Below, one piece after another: positions 35,064-44,190 of a stretch of 64,000 bases of DNA. The DNA lies in assembly GCA_963676075.2 (NCBI GenBank), contig CAXXNZ010000014.1, positions 38,400-102,399 of the forward strand, written 5' to 3'. This DNA is from JAHJQZ01 sp963676075 (GTDB lineage Bacteria > Pseudomonadota > Alphaproteobacteria > Rhizobiales > Devosiaceae). Every line of letters begins with the position of its first letter. Position 1 is the stretch's first letter. The notes beneath the pieces are model-generated. The model was not told the DNA's origin. It saw only the letters and a program-made list of their open reading frames with translations, and did no database searches. Position numbers and translations under genes: made by a program.

Positions 35064-36086
35064 ATGGATACCGTTCTCGTCACGGGCTGTTCCGGTTTTG
35101 TCGGCGGCCATCTCGTCCTTCAGCTCTTGCAGCAAGGTTATCGTGTTCGTGGCAGTTTGCGGTCGCTTTCGCGCGCAGACAAGGTCATCGCCGAACTTTC
35201 TGCAGCTGGCGCTGATACAGATCAACTCGAATTCGTTCAATTGGACCTTCTCGACGATTCGGGCTGGGCTGAGGCGATGAATGGCGTCCAATATGTTCAT
35301 CATGTCGCCTCGCCCTTCGTCATCTCCATGCCCGAAGATCCCGACGATCTCATTCGTCCGGCAGTCGACGGCACGGAACGGGCGCTGAAGGCGGCGCTTG
35401 CCGCCGACGTCAAGCGCATCGTCGTCACCTCGTCGATGGCAGCCATCGCCTATGGCCATCCAACCATGCGCACCGAGCCGTTTTCCGAAGATGACTGGAC
35501 GCAGCTGGACAACGCCATCCCGATCAACGCCTATGTCCGCTCCAAGACCCTGGCCGAGCGCCGTGCCTGGGAGGTAATGCGCGAGGCAGGACGCGAGAAC
35601 GATCTCGCCGTCATCAACCCGAGCGCCATATTCGGCCCGCTGCTCGGCAATGATATAGGCACATCCGGGCTGATCATCCGCCGCCTGCTCGACGGTTCGA
35701 TGCCGGCGACGCCGCGGCTGAGCTTCCTGTCGGTCGATGTGCGCGATGTTGCGGCCTTACACATCGCGGCGATGCAGATCGAGGCGGCCGGCGGTCAGCG
35801 TTTTTTCACCACTTCGACCCCTCTTGGCTTTCCCGAAATGGCGCGCCTCCTGCGCCGGGAGTTCCCCGAGGCGGCCCGGCGCGCGCCCATCCTGACCATC
35901 CCCGACTGGCTGGCCCGGCTCTATGCGCTGTTCGACAAGGAGCTGCGGGATAACGCGCTCGAAATCGGCCACGTCCGACGTGCCAACGCTTCACGCGCGG
36001 AGATTCTTGTCGGACGCAAGCTCATCGGCGCCGAGGAAGCCTTCCTGGCGATGGCGCGCTCGATGATCGAAGGCAAGCTGGTCTGA
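35064..36086 (+). CDS. NAD(P)-dependent aldehyde reductase-like epimerase family protein
   Basis: 340 residues, extended short-chain dehydrogenase. VLVTGCSGFVGGHLVLQLL is the dinucleotide-binding loop; the catalytic Tyr-Lys is in NAYVRSKTLAERRAW with Ser in VVTSSMAAIAYG. YVHHVASPF and GPLLGNDIGTSG fit the dihydroflavonol-4-reductase/aldehyde-reductase subgroup that reduces aldehydes or ketones. Divergent TetR next door implies induction by a small molecule, perhaps its own substrate. Confidence 0.87.
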   Translation: MDTVLVTGCSGFVGGHLVLQLLQQGYRVRGSLRSLSRADKVIAELSAAGADTDQLEFVQLDLLDDSGWAEAMNGVQYVHHVASPFVISMPEDPDDLIRPAVDGTERALKAALAADVKRIVVTSSMAAIAYGHPTMRTEPFSEDDWTQLDNAIPINAYVRSKTLAERRAWEVMREAGRENDLAVINPSAIFGPLLGNDIGTSGLIIRRLLDGSMPATPRLSFLSVDVRDVAALHIAAMQIEAAGGQRFFTTSTPLGFPEMARLLRREFPEAARRAPILTIPDWLARLYALFDKELRDNALEIGHVRRANASRAEILVGRKLIGAEEAFLAMARSMIEGKLV

Positions 36087-36220
36087 CCGGTCCCGCGCGA
36101 CCTGATGGCGCGACCTCGGGTCTCACGTCGAGATAGGACAAAAAAAGGACTAGGCGTTGCCGCCCGAATTGGGTAAAGAACCGCGATCCGGAACGCATTG
36201 CGTTAAGGATCGATCAGGAC

Positions 36221-36296
36221 GGGGCTGTAGCTCAGTTGGGAGAGCGCAACGTTCGCAATGTTGAGGTCAGGGGTTCGATTCCCCTCAGCTCCACCA
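36221..36296 (+). tRNA. tRNA-Ala, anticodon CGC
   Basis: 76 bases including encoded CCA. Acceptor GGGGCTG pairs with CAGCTCC and contains the G3-U70 wobble that identifies alanine tRNA. D arm AGCTCAGTTGGGAGAGC; anticodon stem CAACG/TGTTG with loop TTCGCAA, anticodon CGC (reads GCG); T arm AGGGGTTCGATTCCCCT. An integrase fragment starts 80 bases downstream, marking the 3' end of this tRNA as an integration site. Further tRNA copies are not visible in the window. Confidence 0.96.
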
Positions 36297-36375
36297 TCCT
36301 GATTAAAATCAGTAACTTACGAGAATATATGGGCTTTTTAACCTTTGTGTGACGCGCAACTGTTACACATTGGGA

Positions 36376-36619
36376 ATGAGCTCAATGCCTCTGCGAACAA
36401 ATTTGGAGAAGCGCGGCGCCACCTATTACTACCGCCGCCGCGTTCCAATTGATGTTGCCGGCGCCTTTGGTCGCAGCAACGTCAGGATCTCTTTGGGCAC
36501 TAAAAACCGCGCGGAAGCCGAAAAACTCTGCAAGGCCAGGGACCAGGAATTCGACAAGCTGTTTGAAAGCCTACGATATGGCGAAACGGCTAATGCCACA
36601 GTTGAATCGTCCACCGAAC
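36376..36619 (+). pseudogene. Integrase (tyrosine recombinase) N-terminal fragment, left copy
   Basis: 81 codons from MSSMPLRTNLEKRGATYYYR, the DUF6538-type N-terminus of phage-like tyrosine recombinases, continuing RRVPIDVAGAFGRSNVRISL and GTKNRAEAEKLCKARDQEFD. It breaks off exactly at the terminal repeat of the IS3-family element at 36620, and the catalytic domain (R...H-x-x-R...Y) is not found beyond the IS. A degraded copy of the same segment lies at 44191-44345. Position directly after tRNA-Ala suggests it once mobilised an island. Confidence 0.8.
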
Positions 36620-36649
36620 TGAGCTGCTGCCGGTTTGATGGACAGGCGG

Positions 36650-37510
36650 TTAGGCTTCCATAGCTTGTTCTTCGTATTGCATGGGGCTCAGATAGCCCAG
36701 CGTCGAGTGCCGACGTTTTGGATTATAGAAGCGCTCGATGTAGTCGAACACGTCGGCCTTCGCATCGTCCCTGGTTCGATACACCTTGCGGGCACACCGC
36801 TCGGTCTTGAGCGATGAGAAGAAGCTCTCCATCGCCGCATTATCCCACACGTTCCCCGACCGGCTCATCGAACAGGTGATGCCGTGATCGGCCATCAGGC
36901 TCTGGAACTGCTCACTGGTGTATTGGCTGCCCTGATCGGAATGATGCAGCAGACTGTCCGGCTTGCCCCGGCGCCAGATCGCCATGATCAGAGCGTCGGT
37001 GACGAGTTGGGCAGTCATGCCTGCGCTCATCGACCATCCGACGACGCGCCGGGAATAAAGATCGATGACGGCGGCGACGTAGAGCCAGCCCTGAGCGGTC
37101 CAGATATAGGTAAAGTCGGCGATCCACTTCTGGTTTGGCGCCGATGCCACGAAGTCCCGGTCCAGGATATTGGGCGAGATCGCATGGCGTTGACCCGCAT
37201 CCTTGGGCAAGCCACGCCGATGGGGACGTGCCCGCAGCCCTTCCCGGCGCATCAGCCGCTCGATGCGGTGAAGCCCGACATCCAGCCCTTCGGCAAGAAC
37301 GTCATGCCAGACCCGACGGGCACCATAGGTGCGATCGGAGCCGGCGAAGCTGGAACGGATCCCGGCCAGCAGCACTTCATCTTCCTGAGCCCGCTTGCTG
37401 GGCGAGCGATTGAGCCAGGCGTGAAAGCCTGACCGGGAGACACCGAGCGCCTCGCAAATCCAAGATACCGGCCAGATCGCTCGGTGCTTCGCAACGAACC
37501 CGAACCTCAT
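36650..37510 (-). CDS. IS3-family transposase OrfB (rve integrase core)
   Basis: 286 residues. HTH_21 N-terminus (DRTYGARRVWHDVLAEG), then the DDE core: Asp in QKWIADFTYIWTAQGW, Asp in LLHHSDQGSQYTS and Glu in NAAMESFFSSLKTE. Its start overlaps the OrfA stop; the fusion OrfAB is normally made by -1 frameshifting. Confidence 0.93.
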   Translation of the reverse strand: MRFGFVAKHRAIWPVSWICEALGVSRSGFHAWLNRSPSKRAQEDEVLLAGIRSSFAGSDRTYGARRVWHDVLAEGLDVGLHRIERLMRREGLRARPHRRGLPKDAGQRHAISPNILDRDFVASAPNQKWIADFTYIWTAQGWLYVAAVIDLYSRRVVGWSMSAGMTAQLVTDALIMAIWRRGKPDSLLHHSDQGSQYTSEQFQSLMADHGITCSMSRSGNVWDNAAMESFFSSLKTERCARKVYRTRDDAKADVFDYIERFYNPKRRHSTLGYLSPMQYEEQAMEA

Positions 37511-37797
37511 ATCGAGTCCCTCGCGAAATAGGCCGCGGCTTTTTTTAGAATGTCACGCTCCGCCTTGAGCTTGGCGACCTCTTTGCGTAGTCGGTCAATC
37601 TCCAGTTGCTCGGACTTCATCTGCCCGTTGCCAGGAAAGGCTTGTTGCGGATCGGCGGCCTGTTCCCTGATCCACTTGCGCAACACGTTCTCATGAAGGT
37701 CCAGATCCCGGGCTGCCTGGGCGACAGAAACGCCCCGTTCCTTGACCAGCTTCACCGCCTCGAGCTTGAACTCCCGGCTGAACTTCCGTCTGTGCAT
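37507..37797 (-). CDS. IS3-family transposase OrfA (helix-turn-helix)
   Basis: 96 residues: HTH (FSREFKLEAVKLVKERGVSV, ARDLDLHENVLRKWIRE) and leucine zipper (DRLRKEVAKLKAERDILKKA). The minus strand carries CTAAAAAAAGCC near the end, the expected site for -1 slippage into OrfB. Confidence 0.92.
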   Translation of the reverse strand: MHRRKFSREFKLEAVKLVKERGVSVAQAARDLDLHENVLRKWIREQAADPQQAFPGNGQMKSEQLEIDRLRKEVAKLKAERDILKKAAAYFARDSI

Positions 37798-37857
37798 TCC
37801 AACTCTCCAGTTCCAAAAACACCTTAACTCGGTGTCCTCAAAACCGGCAGCAGCTCA

Positions 37858-38203
37858 TCAAACCAGAGCGTAGGTTCCGCGCAATCTACTGCGAAAGCTT
37901 AATTCAGGCACCAGTGCCAACGCAGCACGGTAGTCCGTGTCAGGCCACAAGTCGTCGTTAAGGCAGGTATTCGTTGACAAATTCGCGGCATTCGCCGAAA
38001 TGAAAAGCGTGATTTAAATTGTATCAAGTCGCGTGTTGCTGATAAGCAATTTCGAATTGAATTTTGCCGATTCTGCACGTACCTGCGTCCGACTAGAAAT
38101 TGTTTGGCGTTCCCGTTCCTCCAGTGACCGAAGACGCATGCGTGGGAAACGAACGATTGGCGGGGCGTTGCGCTAAGTTTTTTGAGAAAGCCGGATCAGT
38201 TAT
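37858..38203. other. AT-rich leader of the glycan-modification cluster
   Basis: 346 bases without a gene. TTGACA at 37974-37979 with GAAATG 17 bases later is a weak sigma-70-like promoter candidate for the cluster beginning at 38204. No continuation of the integrase is recognisable. Confidence 0.4.
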
Positions 38204-39454
38204 ATGAATGAGCTAGTTAAGCACTGCCGCCTATGCCATGGCAAAATTGGGCACACAGTTCTGGCTCTTGGCGATCAGCCTATTTCCAACCGCCTGCCCC
38301 GGAGCGTGGAGGAGGCACAGGGACACCGCTACCCGCTGGAGGTGGCGCTATGCCTCGAATGCGGCCTTCCTCAGCTCGCTCATCACCTTGATGCCGACGA
38401 GCATTTTAACGACGACTACACCTATTTGTCGGGGACATCCTCGACTTGGATTGAACACTGCAAGTCCTATGTGGAAGATCTGATGCGCGATTTCGGCGTG
38501 AAGCCGGGCGATCGCGTAGTCGAAGCCGGTTCCAACGACGGCAGCCTGCTGCAGGAATTCGCTGCCCGCGGCTGCAACGTGCTTGGTGTTGAGCCTTCTG
38601 GTAATGTCGCGGAAATCGCTAATGGCAGGGGGCTGGCGACTAAGGTTGCGTTTTTCAACTCGGAAACCGCCGCCGAGCTCAAGGTGAGTTTCGGAAGTGC
38701 GCGGGTCATCGTCGGCAACAACGTTCTGGCTCATGTGCCCGACACGGATGCCTTCCTGACCGCCGGGCGCGACCTGCTTGCCCCGGATGGCATTATGTGC
38801 TTCGAGTTCCCGCACTTCGTGAACATCATCCGCAGGAAGTATTTCGACACCATCTATCACGAGCATTATACCTATCTTGGCGTGACCGGGTTGGTGCGGT
38901 GGGCCGAGAAACACGGCATGACCGTATTCGATGTGGTAGAGCAGAACGTTCACGGCGGCACACTAAGGGTGTTTCTGCGGCACGGGGTCGAGCAGATACC
39001 CGCCCATGTTCAGGCGGTGATCGATCTCGAGGCACCCTATTTCGAACAAAGCGCCTGGGTTGGGCTGCAGGATTGGCTAGCTGACTGGCGCGAGCAGTTC
39101 GTAGACCTAGTCGATGAACGGCTGGCCAAGGGTGAGCTTGTCGCCGGCTATGCCGCGGCGTCAAAGGCAACTGTAGCGCTGAATTTTCTCGGCCTGACAG
39201 GCGAGGAAATAGCCTTTTGCTGCGATGCCGGTAAGTTCAAGCAGGGGCGCTATATCCCCGGCGCTGCCGTGCTGATTTCCTCTCCGGATACGCTAAAATC
39301 GACCCCGCCTGACTTCATCATCATCTTTGCTTGGAACATTTTTGACGAAATCGTCGATGTCATCAGGAGCCTTATCGTCAAGCCTGTCGACATCGTGCGG
39401 CCGCTTCCTACCATCGAGGTAATCAGGGTCTTTCCGAGCCAAAGTAATGATTAA
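38204..39454 (+). CDS. SAM-dependent C-methyltransferase (zinc-binding, sugar type)
   Basis: 416 residues. N-terminal zinc-binding domain with CRLCHGKIG and LCLECGLPQL (two C-x2-C pairs), SAM domain with VVEAGSNDGSLLQEF, and the C-terminal domain with HGGTLRVFLRH and ELVAGYAAASKATVALNFLG. This triple architecture is that of NDP-hexose C-methyltransferases (TylC3/NovU-like), which methylate keto-sugars for branched deoxysugars. It overlaps the glycosyltransferase by 8 bases, so it likely makes or finishes the sugar the next two proteins transfer. Confidence 0.87.
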   Translation: MNELVKHCRLCHGKIGHTVLALGDQPISNRLPRSVEEAQGHRYPLEVALCLECGLPQLAHHLDADEHFNDDYTYLSGTSSTWIEHCKSYVEDLMRDFGVKPGDRVVEAGSNDGSLLQEFAARGCNVLGVEPSGNVAEIANGRGLATKVAFFNSETAAELKVSFGSARVIVGNNVLAHVPDTDAFLTAGRDLLAPDGIMCFEFPHFVNIIRRKYFDTIYHEHYTYLGVTGLVRWAEKHGMTVFDVVEQNVHGGTLRVFLRHGVEQIPAHVQAVIDLEAPYFEQSAWVGLQDWLADWREQFVDLVDERLAKGELVAGYAAASKATVALNFLGLTGEEIAFCCDAGKFKQGRYIPGAAVLISSPDTLKSTPPDFIIIFAWNIFDEIVDVIRSLIVKPVDIVRPLPTIEVIRVFPSQSND

Positions 39455-40469
39455 AAAACTATCTATTATTGCCCCGGTCTATAACGAGGGCGCCGGCCTC
39501 GAGAAATTCTTCGAAGCGATGATCAAGGTCTTGGAGGCACCCGAATTCGCCGCCTACGACGTAGAGATCATTATGGTGGACAATGCTTCGACTGACGATT
39601 CTGCAGTATATATCGAGCGCATCGCAGAGCGTGACATGCGTTTCAAGGCGATCTTCAATGCGCGCAATGTCGGCGTTTTCCTTTCCAGCTATAATGCCCT
39701 GAATTTCGCATCTGGGGACGGGGTCTTCCTGATGGTGCCAACCGACCTTCAGGATCCGCTCGAGCTGATGCCGCAGATGATCCGGAAATGGGAAGATGGC
39801 TATCTTTTGGTGGCGGGGCGCAGAATCCAAAGACAGGAAACCGCAGTCCTGCGGTTCATGCGCTTGCAGTTCTACCGCCTGCTGTCGCGCATTTCCGACC
39901 AGCCAATCGAGCCGGGAGTCGGCGAATACCAGCTCGCTGACCGGCGAATCGTCGAAGAATTGCTGCAAATTCCGGATGCCAAGCCCTATGTGAGGGGATT
40001 GCTGGCTGACCTCGGCTACAAGCCCTTCATAATAGACTATGAGTGGCAGCGCCGTCAGTGGGGGAAGTCAAGCTTCAACTTCATGCGGCTAGTGCGAGCG
40101 GCGTTCAGCATGATTTTCACGTTCTCGCGCTTGCCGCTGCGGCTTATTCTGATGAGTGGAGTGGTCATCGCCCTTTTTTCACTAATGTTCGGTATTTTCG
40201 AGCTCGCGCTCTACGTCGTGCAGGGGCCGAGCGCGGATCGCGGTATTACCACGATCATTGTCGCGCAATTCTTTTTTGCCGGCGTCAATGCGATCTTTCT
40301 CGGCGTTATCGGTGAATATGTGGGGCGCATTTCAACGCAGACGCGCTTTGGCCGGCATGTCGGGGTGTCCAAGCTTGTCAATTTTGGTGTCAACGCAGGC
40401 AATGTCGGGAACCGGATCCCAGGAGAGCGCTCGGCATCGAGCAGATGGAAGAGAACTCTAGATGATTAA
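39447..40469 (+). CDS. GT2 glycosyltransferase, GtrB/polyprenyl-phosphate type
   Basis: 340 residues. GT-A domain (LSIIAPVYNEGAGLEKFFEA, IIMVDNASTDDS, VPTDLQDPLELMP) and two C-terminal TMs (about 230-255 and 265-295), the layout of GtrB and dolichol-phosphate sugar synthases, which load a sugar on undecaprenyl phosphate. The stretch QRRQWGKSSFNFMRLVRAAF precedes the TMs as in that family. It lies between the methyltransferase and a multi-TM protein with 8-base overlaps. Confidence 0.87.
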   Translation: MIKKLSIIAPVYNEGAGLEKFFEAMIKVLEAPEFAAYDVEIIMVDNASTDDSAVYIERIAERDMRFKAIFNARNVGVFLSSYNALNFASGDGVFLMVPTDLQDPLELMPQMIRKWEDGYLLVAGRRIQRQETAVLRFMRLQFYRLLSRISDQPIEPGVGEYQLADRRIVEELLQIPDAKPYVRGLLADLGYKPFIIDYEWQRRQWGKSSFNFMRLVRAAFSMIFTFSRLPLRLILMSGVVIALFSLMFGIFELALYVVQGPSADRGITTIIVAQFFFAGVNAIFLGVIGEYVGRISTQTRFGRHVGVSKLVNFGVNAGNVGNRIPGERSASSRWKRTLDD

Positions 40470-42267
40470 CTTCATGCGACTTTTTCGCCTGTTCGGCTAT
40501 GGCACCAGCATCGGGGCCTTGGCGAATAGGGATTCGGACATGAGCCATAGCGGTGGCCCTCAACCATGGTGGTTTCTTTTGCCAATAGCCCTGTTCGCAG
40601 GCTGGAGCATTTTTATCGAGCGCGAATTCTTCGCCGATTTTGGCTACATGTTCATTCGTGTTCTCGAGAGCGGGCAAATATATGACTTCGGGCTAACGAA
40701 TCGCGTCGCGAATGCTGTCCTGTCACAGTTACCACTGGTGATTGCACTCCACTGGGGTGTTCAAGATTTCGATATGTTGAAGCTCCTGTATGGTTTATCC
40801 TTTTACGGGTCGCACGTAATACTGTTGATAATCGCTTACCTGGTAAGTTATGATCGGCGCGATGCAATTTTCCCGATATTGTCGTTCCTGTCTTTTTCCC
40901 TGTTTATTCAGTTTTTTTCGACTGAGGCGCTTTTTGCGGTCGAATTTGCTTGGATTCTCGGGCTAGTTCTCATTCCAGTTCGAGAAACCTCAATTACCCT
41001 AAAAGTCATTTCGATCCTAGCGGCTTGCGGACTCATGCTGTCGTACGAGACATCAATTGCTTTCGCTGTCGTCGCTTTTGTCGCGTTGTTTCTGCGTGCC
41101 AGCGCGTTCAAGGATCGAGAAGAATTCATCTATCATTCCATTATTGCTATTGTACTTCTGATCGGCATCGCCTTTCAAGCGAAAGGGATTATTTACCCTT
41201 ACGCGCCGCAAAACATAACAACGTTCACAGCATTCTTCGAGGTAATTTTAAATAATTCATTTCTTATTGTAATACCTATTATTTATGCATCCTCATTAAT
41301 TTATGGTCTGTTCTTCAAGGAAGTAGATATTAAAATTTCGATATTTGCAACATTGTTTGGATCGATAGTATATTTTGCGTTATATTTCTACGCTGAATCA
41401 ATATTTGATGGGGTGCCAAAAGATGAGTATCCGTTGCGCGCAATTGTTTCATTTGGCGGTTTTGGAGTTTACCTGATATATGCGGTATACGATAGAATTA
41501 GGCTGTTGCGCGGTTTGATTTTTCGAATGGCTTTGTTGTCGTCGTGCTTTTTGATTGGTTTTCAGGTGCCGTATCAATTCAATATCGGCCTTGGCTGGAT
41601 CGAATATTTGTCGAGACTGAAAGATGTGGTTGCGAATGGGTCGCCCGCTGTTTCGTCTTTAGTGCAGACTAAACTATTTGATTCTGATATTAAATCTTAC
41701 AACTGGACTTGGACTATGCCTGCACTCAGCATTATCGAGGCGCCGCATGGGCAAGTGAATTCGCTTGTCGAGTATTGCTATAATGGCTGGCGACCCATCA
41801 GCATCCTGTCTCCGCCAGATTTAGGTAGATTCGGCATCGAATATTCCTACTTAGATAAGTTCGCACGCAGAGAGCAGATATCAATAGGTGATATCGGGCT
41901 GGAGAGGAAACAGGGGAAAGGTGTTTTGGGAGAGGTATGGTCGGCGCAAAATCTAACTATTCCTGATGGAGGAATAAATATCTCTTTCGATCCCCCGATT
42001 GCTGTCGCCCCGGATCATGTAGAACTCGATGCTCATCCATACGATTCCTTTTTATTGCGTTTCGTGTCGGGTAATCAGGTTCAATGGGCGATGGAAAAAG
42101 GACCCGGGGAGTTGTCTTCTCATTACTCCATCAATACGGATCCGGGAGGGCCTATTGATATGGTTGTCGTCGATCGCATCTGCGGCGAAAGAGGCTTTCA
42201 TATTGGTATGATACGATTTGGAGAAAACGCGCCCCTTGCACACAGTAACTCCGGCTTTGGTAACTGA
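40462..42267 (+). CDS. Multi-TM membrane protein, GtrC-like glycosyltransferase candidate
   Basis: 601 residues. About ten hydrophobic segments in residues 30-380 (for example PWWFLLPIALFAGWSIFIER, VISILAACGLMLSYETSIAF), then a soluble, probably periplasmic C-terminal third. The layout and its place behind a GtrB-like gene suggest a GT-C type enzyme moving the lipid-linked sugar onto a surface glycan. No motif identifies it firmly. AT content rises strongly within the gene (about 41100-41700), marking foreign origin. No gtrA-type flippase is seen. Confidence 0.65.
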   Translation: MINFMRLFRLFGYGTSIGALANRDSDMSHSGGPQPWWFLLPIALFAGWSIFIEREFFADFGYMFIRVLESGQIYDFGLTNRVANAVLSQLPLVIALHWGVQDFDMLKLLYGLSFYGSHVILLIIAYLVSYDRRDAIFPILSFLSFSLFIQFFSTEALFAVEFAWILGLVLIPVRETSITLKVISILAACGLMLSYETSIAFAVVAFVALFLRASAFKDREEFIYHSIIAIVLLIGIAFQAKGIIYPYAPQNITTFTAFFEVILNNSFLIVIPIIYASSLIYGLFFKEVDIKISIFATLFGSIVYFALYFYAESIFDGVPKDEYPLRAIVSFGGFGVYLIYAVYDRIRLLRGLIFRMALLSSCFLIGFQVPYQFNIGLGWIEYLSRLKDVVANGSPAVSSLVQTKLFDSDIKSYNWTWTMPALSIIEAPHGQVNSLVEYCYNGWRPISILSPPDLGRFGIEYSYLDKFARREQISIGDIGLERKQGKGVLGEVWSAQNLTIPDGGINISFDPPIAVAPDHVELDAHPYDSFLLRFVSGNQVQWAMEKGPGELSSHYSINTDPGGPIDMVVVDRICGERGFHIGMIRFGENAPLAHSNSGFGN

Positions 42268-42446
42268 TGACGGAAGCCGAAAGCTGAGCTGCTGACGCTT
42301 TAGGGTTTGTGGGGAATAAGGATTTGGCGAAGCCGATGGAGCGGCATTTAGCGGATAGGTTTGAGGTTGACGCTTCTGATTTGAAGGATTGCGCTGCACA
42401 ATCTTGAGAACAGGAGCGGTTGACCAGCTCCCCTGGTTGTCCGCGC

Positions 42447-42690
42447 TTATAAGCTAGCCCTGTTCTGGTTTTGGGCCTTTCGTGCCGGGGGTGCGAACTC
42501 GTCTGGGGTGAGTCCTTCAAGGCTCGTGTGTGGTCTTTTCAGATTGTAGTCGATCTTCCAGTCGTCGATGATCTGCCGGGTATTGCGATAGCTGCAGAAT
42601 AGATGTTCGTTCAGGCATTCATCGCGCAAGCTGCCGTTGAAGCTCTCGATGAAGCCGTTATCCGGCATGTTGTTCTTGGTGCCAGCATTC
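42447..42690 (-). pseudogene. 3' fragment of IS3-family transposase OrfB
   Basis: About 78 codons with the C-terminal third of an IS3 OrfB: the catalytic Glu region DNGFIESFNGSLRDECLNEH and the tail DYNLKRPHTSLEGLTPDEFA. It has no start, the DDE aspartates are missing and no terminal repeats were found. The segment to 42870 has no recognisable content. Confidence 0.8.
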
Positions 42691-42888
42691 GTTCGGTTGT
42701 CAGGTCGTGTAGGCTTGGCGCATCCGGGCACGGGGCACCGGGATCACGCAAGTGCGGGCAGACCGTCGTATGCAGATGAACCGAGAGTTTGTGCACGTTA
42801 TCTGGCCGCCCCTACGACTCGCCCGGATGCGCTGCGAGCGCGGATCCGTATTTGTCGTGTTGCCCGCCGGTGACGTTGCCCCCAAGTT

Positions 42889-43815
42889 TTATCCAGCTTG
42901 ACGGAGACTCTGAGGGTTGGTTTGGCCGTTATGACCGGTGTTGTTGACGGGGTCTGACGCGGAGCTCGCGAGCGAGCGGAGCGACAGATCCCGTTTCGCG
43001 TTCAGATTGTGGGCATATTCGGTCGGGGTCAGCCAGCCGAGCCGGGAGTGCGGTCGGTTGAGGTTGTAGTCGTTTTCCCAAGCCTGCAGCATTACCCGGG
43101 CGTGCGAGAGTGACGGGAACAGCGTCTCGTTCAGCATTTCGTCTCTTAGCCGGCCATTGAAGCTCTCGATAAAGCCATTTTGCATGGGCTTGCCCGGCGC
43201 GATGTAGTGCCAGCCGATCTGTATCCGGTCAGCAAAGCCCAGGATGGCGTTCGAGGTGAACTCGGTCCCGTTATCACTGACCACCATCTTCGGCTTTCCG
43301 CGCCGTGCTATGAGTGCTTCCAGTTCGCTGGCCACGCGAAGACCCGAGAGCGACGTGTCGGCGACCAAGGCCAGGCATTCGCGCGTGCAGTCATCCACGA
43401 TCGTCAGGACCCGAAAGCGCCGGCTGTCGGTCAACTGGTCCGAGATGAAGTCGAGCGACCATCTCTCGTTCGGCGCCATGGGAATCAGCATCGGTCGCCT
43501 TGTGCCCATGGCCCGTTTCCGACCACCGCAGCGGCGCACGGACAGCTTTTCTTCCCGGTAGATGCGGAACAGGCGCTTGTGATTGACCACATGGCCTTCC
43601 CTGCGCAGCAGGACGTGCAGCCGTCGATAGCCGAACCGTCGGCGCTCATGGGCAATTGCCTTCATCCGCTCACGCAGGACCACGTCGTCGGTTCTCCTGG
43701 TCTGATAGCGCATGGTCATGCGGCAACAGCCGAGGATCTTGCACGCCCGCCGCTCGCTCATTCCAAACACGGTCTGGAGATGAGCGATGGCCTCTCGCTC
43801 GACGGCGGGCGTCAC
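42889..43815 (-). CDS. IS3-family transposase OrfB (IS2/ISRm-like)
   Basis: 308 residues: HTH_21-like ERRRFGYRRLHVLLRREG, DDE core with Asp in RWSLDFISDQLTDSRRF, Asp in KMVVSDNGTEFTSNA and Glu in NGFIESFNGRLRDEM. The start GTG lies within the A8G slippery run region normally used to fuse OrfA and OrfB. Confidence 0.92.
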   Translation of the reverse strand: MTPAVEREAIAHLQTVFGMSERRACKILGCCRMTMRYQTRRTDDVVLRERMKAIAHERRRFGYRRLHVLLRREGHVVNHKRLFRIYREEKLSVRRCGGRKRAMGTRRPMLIPMAPNERWSLDFISDQLTDSRRFRVLTIVDDCTRECLALVADTSLSGLRVASELEALIARRGKPKMVVSDNGTEFTSNAILGFADRIQIGWHYIAPGKPMQNGFIESFNGRLRDEMLNETLFPSLSHARVMLQAWENDYNLNRPHSRLGWLTPTEYAHNLNAKRDLSLRSLASSASDPVNNTGHNGQTNPQSLRQAG

Positions 43816-44122
43816 CTTTTTTTTGACAGAAGGTCTTTCAGCGCGGCGTTGTCCAGCATGCTGTCGGCCAGGAGCTTCTTCAGCTTGGCATTTTTCCGCC
43901 GGGCAATCGATTCACTGGATCGATTGCTTTTCCGGCTTCACTCCTCAAGCGCCTTCAGCCGTTTGGCCTCGCTGACGTCCATGCCGCCATACTTGGCCTT
44001 CCACTTGTAGATGCTGGCGTTGCTGACCCGTGCTTGCGGCACAAATCGGCGACAGGAACGCCGGCCTCGTGCTCCTTCAATATGCCTATGATCTGCTCTT
44101 CGGAAAATCGGTTGCGCTTCAT
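43816..44122 (-). pseudogene. Decayed IS3-family OrfA
   Basis: Begins properly MKRNRFSEEQIIGILKEHEA. One base is missing near the KHG codons, so KHGVSNASIYKWKAKYGG is read out of frame, and about 45 foreign bases with an internal repeat (ATCGATCCAGTGAATCGAT) interrupt the gene after LKALEE before it resumes NAKLKKLLADSMLDNAALKD. The element can therefore not make its OrfAB fusion. Confidence 0.8.
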
Positions 44123-44190
44123 CTCTGGTCCTTCTCCTGGGGCCAGAGCCTACTTCAAACCGGATTAGTTCTGTGGGGCAACGTCACTGC

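Larger units (their letters stand above)
36620..37857 (-). mobile_element. IS3-family insertion sequence (IS51-like), complete
   Basis: 1238 bp. Terminal repeats share TGAGCTGCTGCCGGTTT at both ends in inverse orientation. Two overlapping transposase frames with an A7 slippery run at about 37542-37548. I cannot find a direct target repeat (left flank CGAAC, right flank TCAAA), so one flank may have been lost by an adjacent deletion, which would also explain the missing part of the integrase. Confidence 0.88.
42871..44187 (-). mobile_element. IS3-family insertion sequence with decayed OrfA
   Basis: About 1317 bp bounded by imperfect inverted repeats: TGACGTTGCCCC... at the left and ...GGGGCAACGTCAC at the right, similar over about 30 bases (ATCCAGCTTGA against AATCCGGTTTGA inside). 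Contains an intact OrfB and a frameshifted, interrupted OrfA. No direct target duplication was found. It separates the glycan cluster from the right-hand integrase fragment. Confidence 0.8.
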
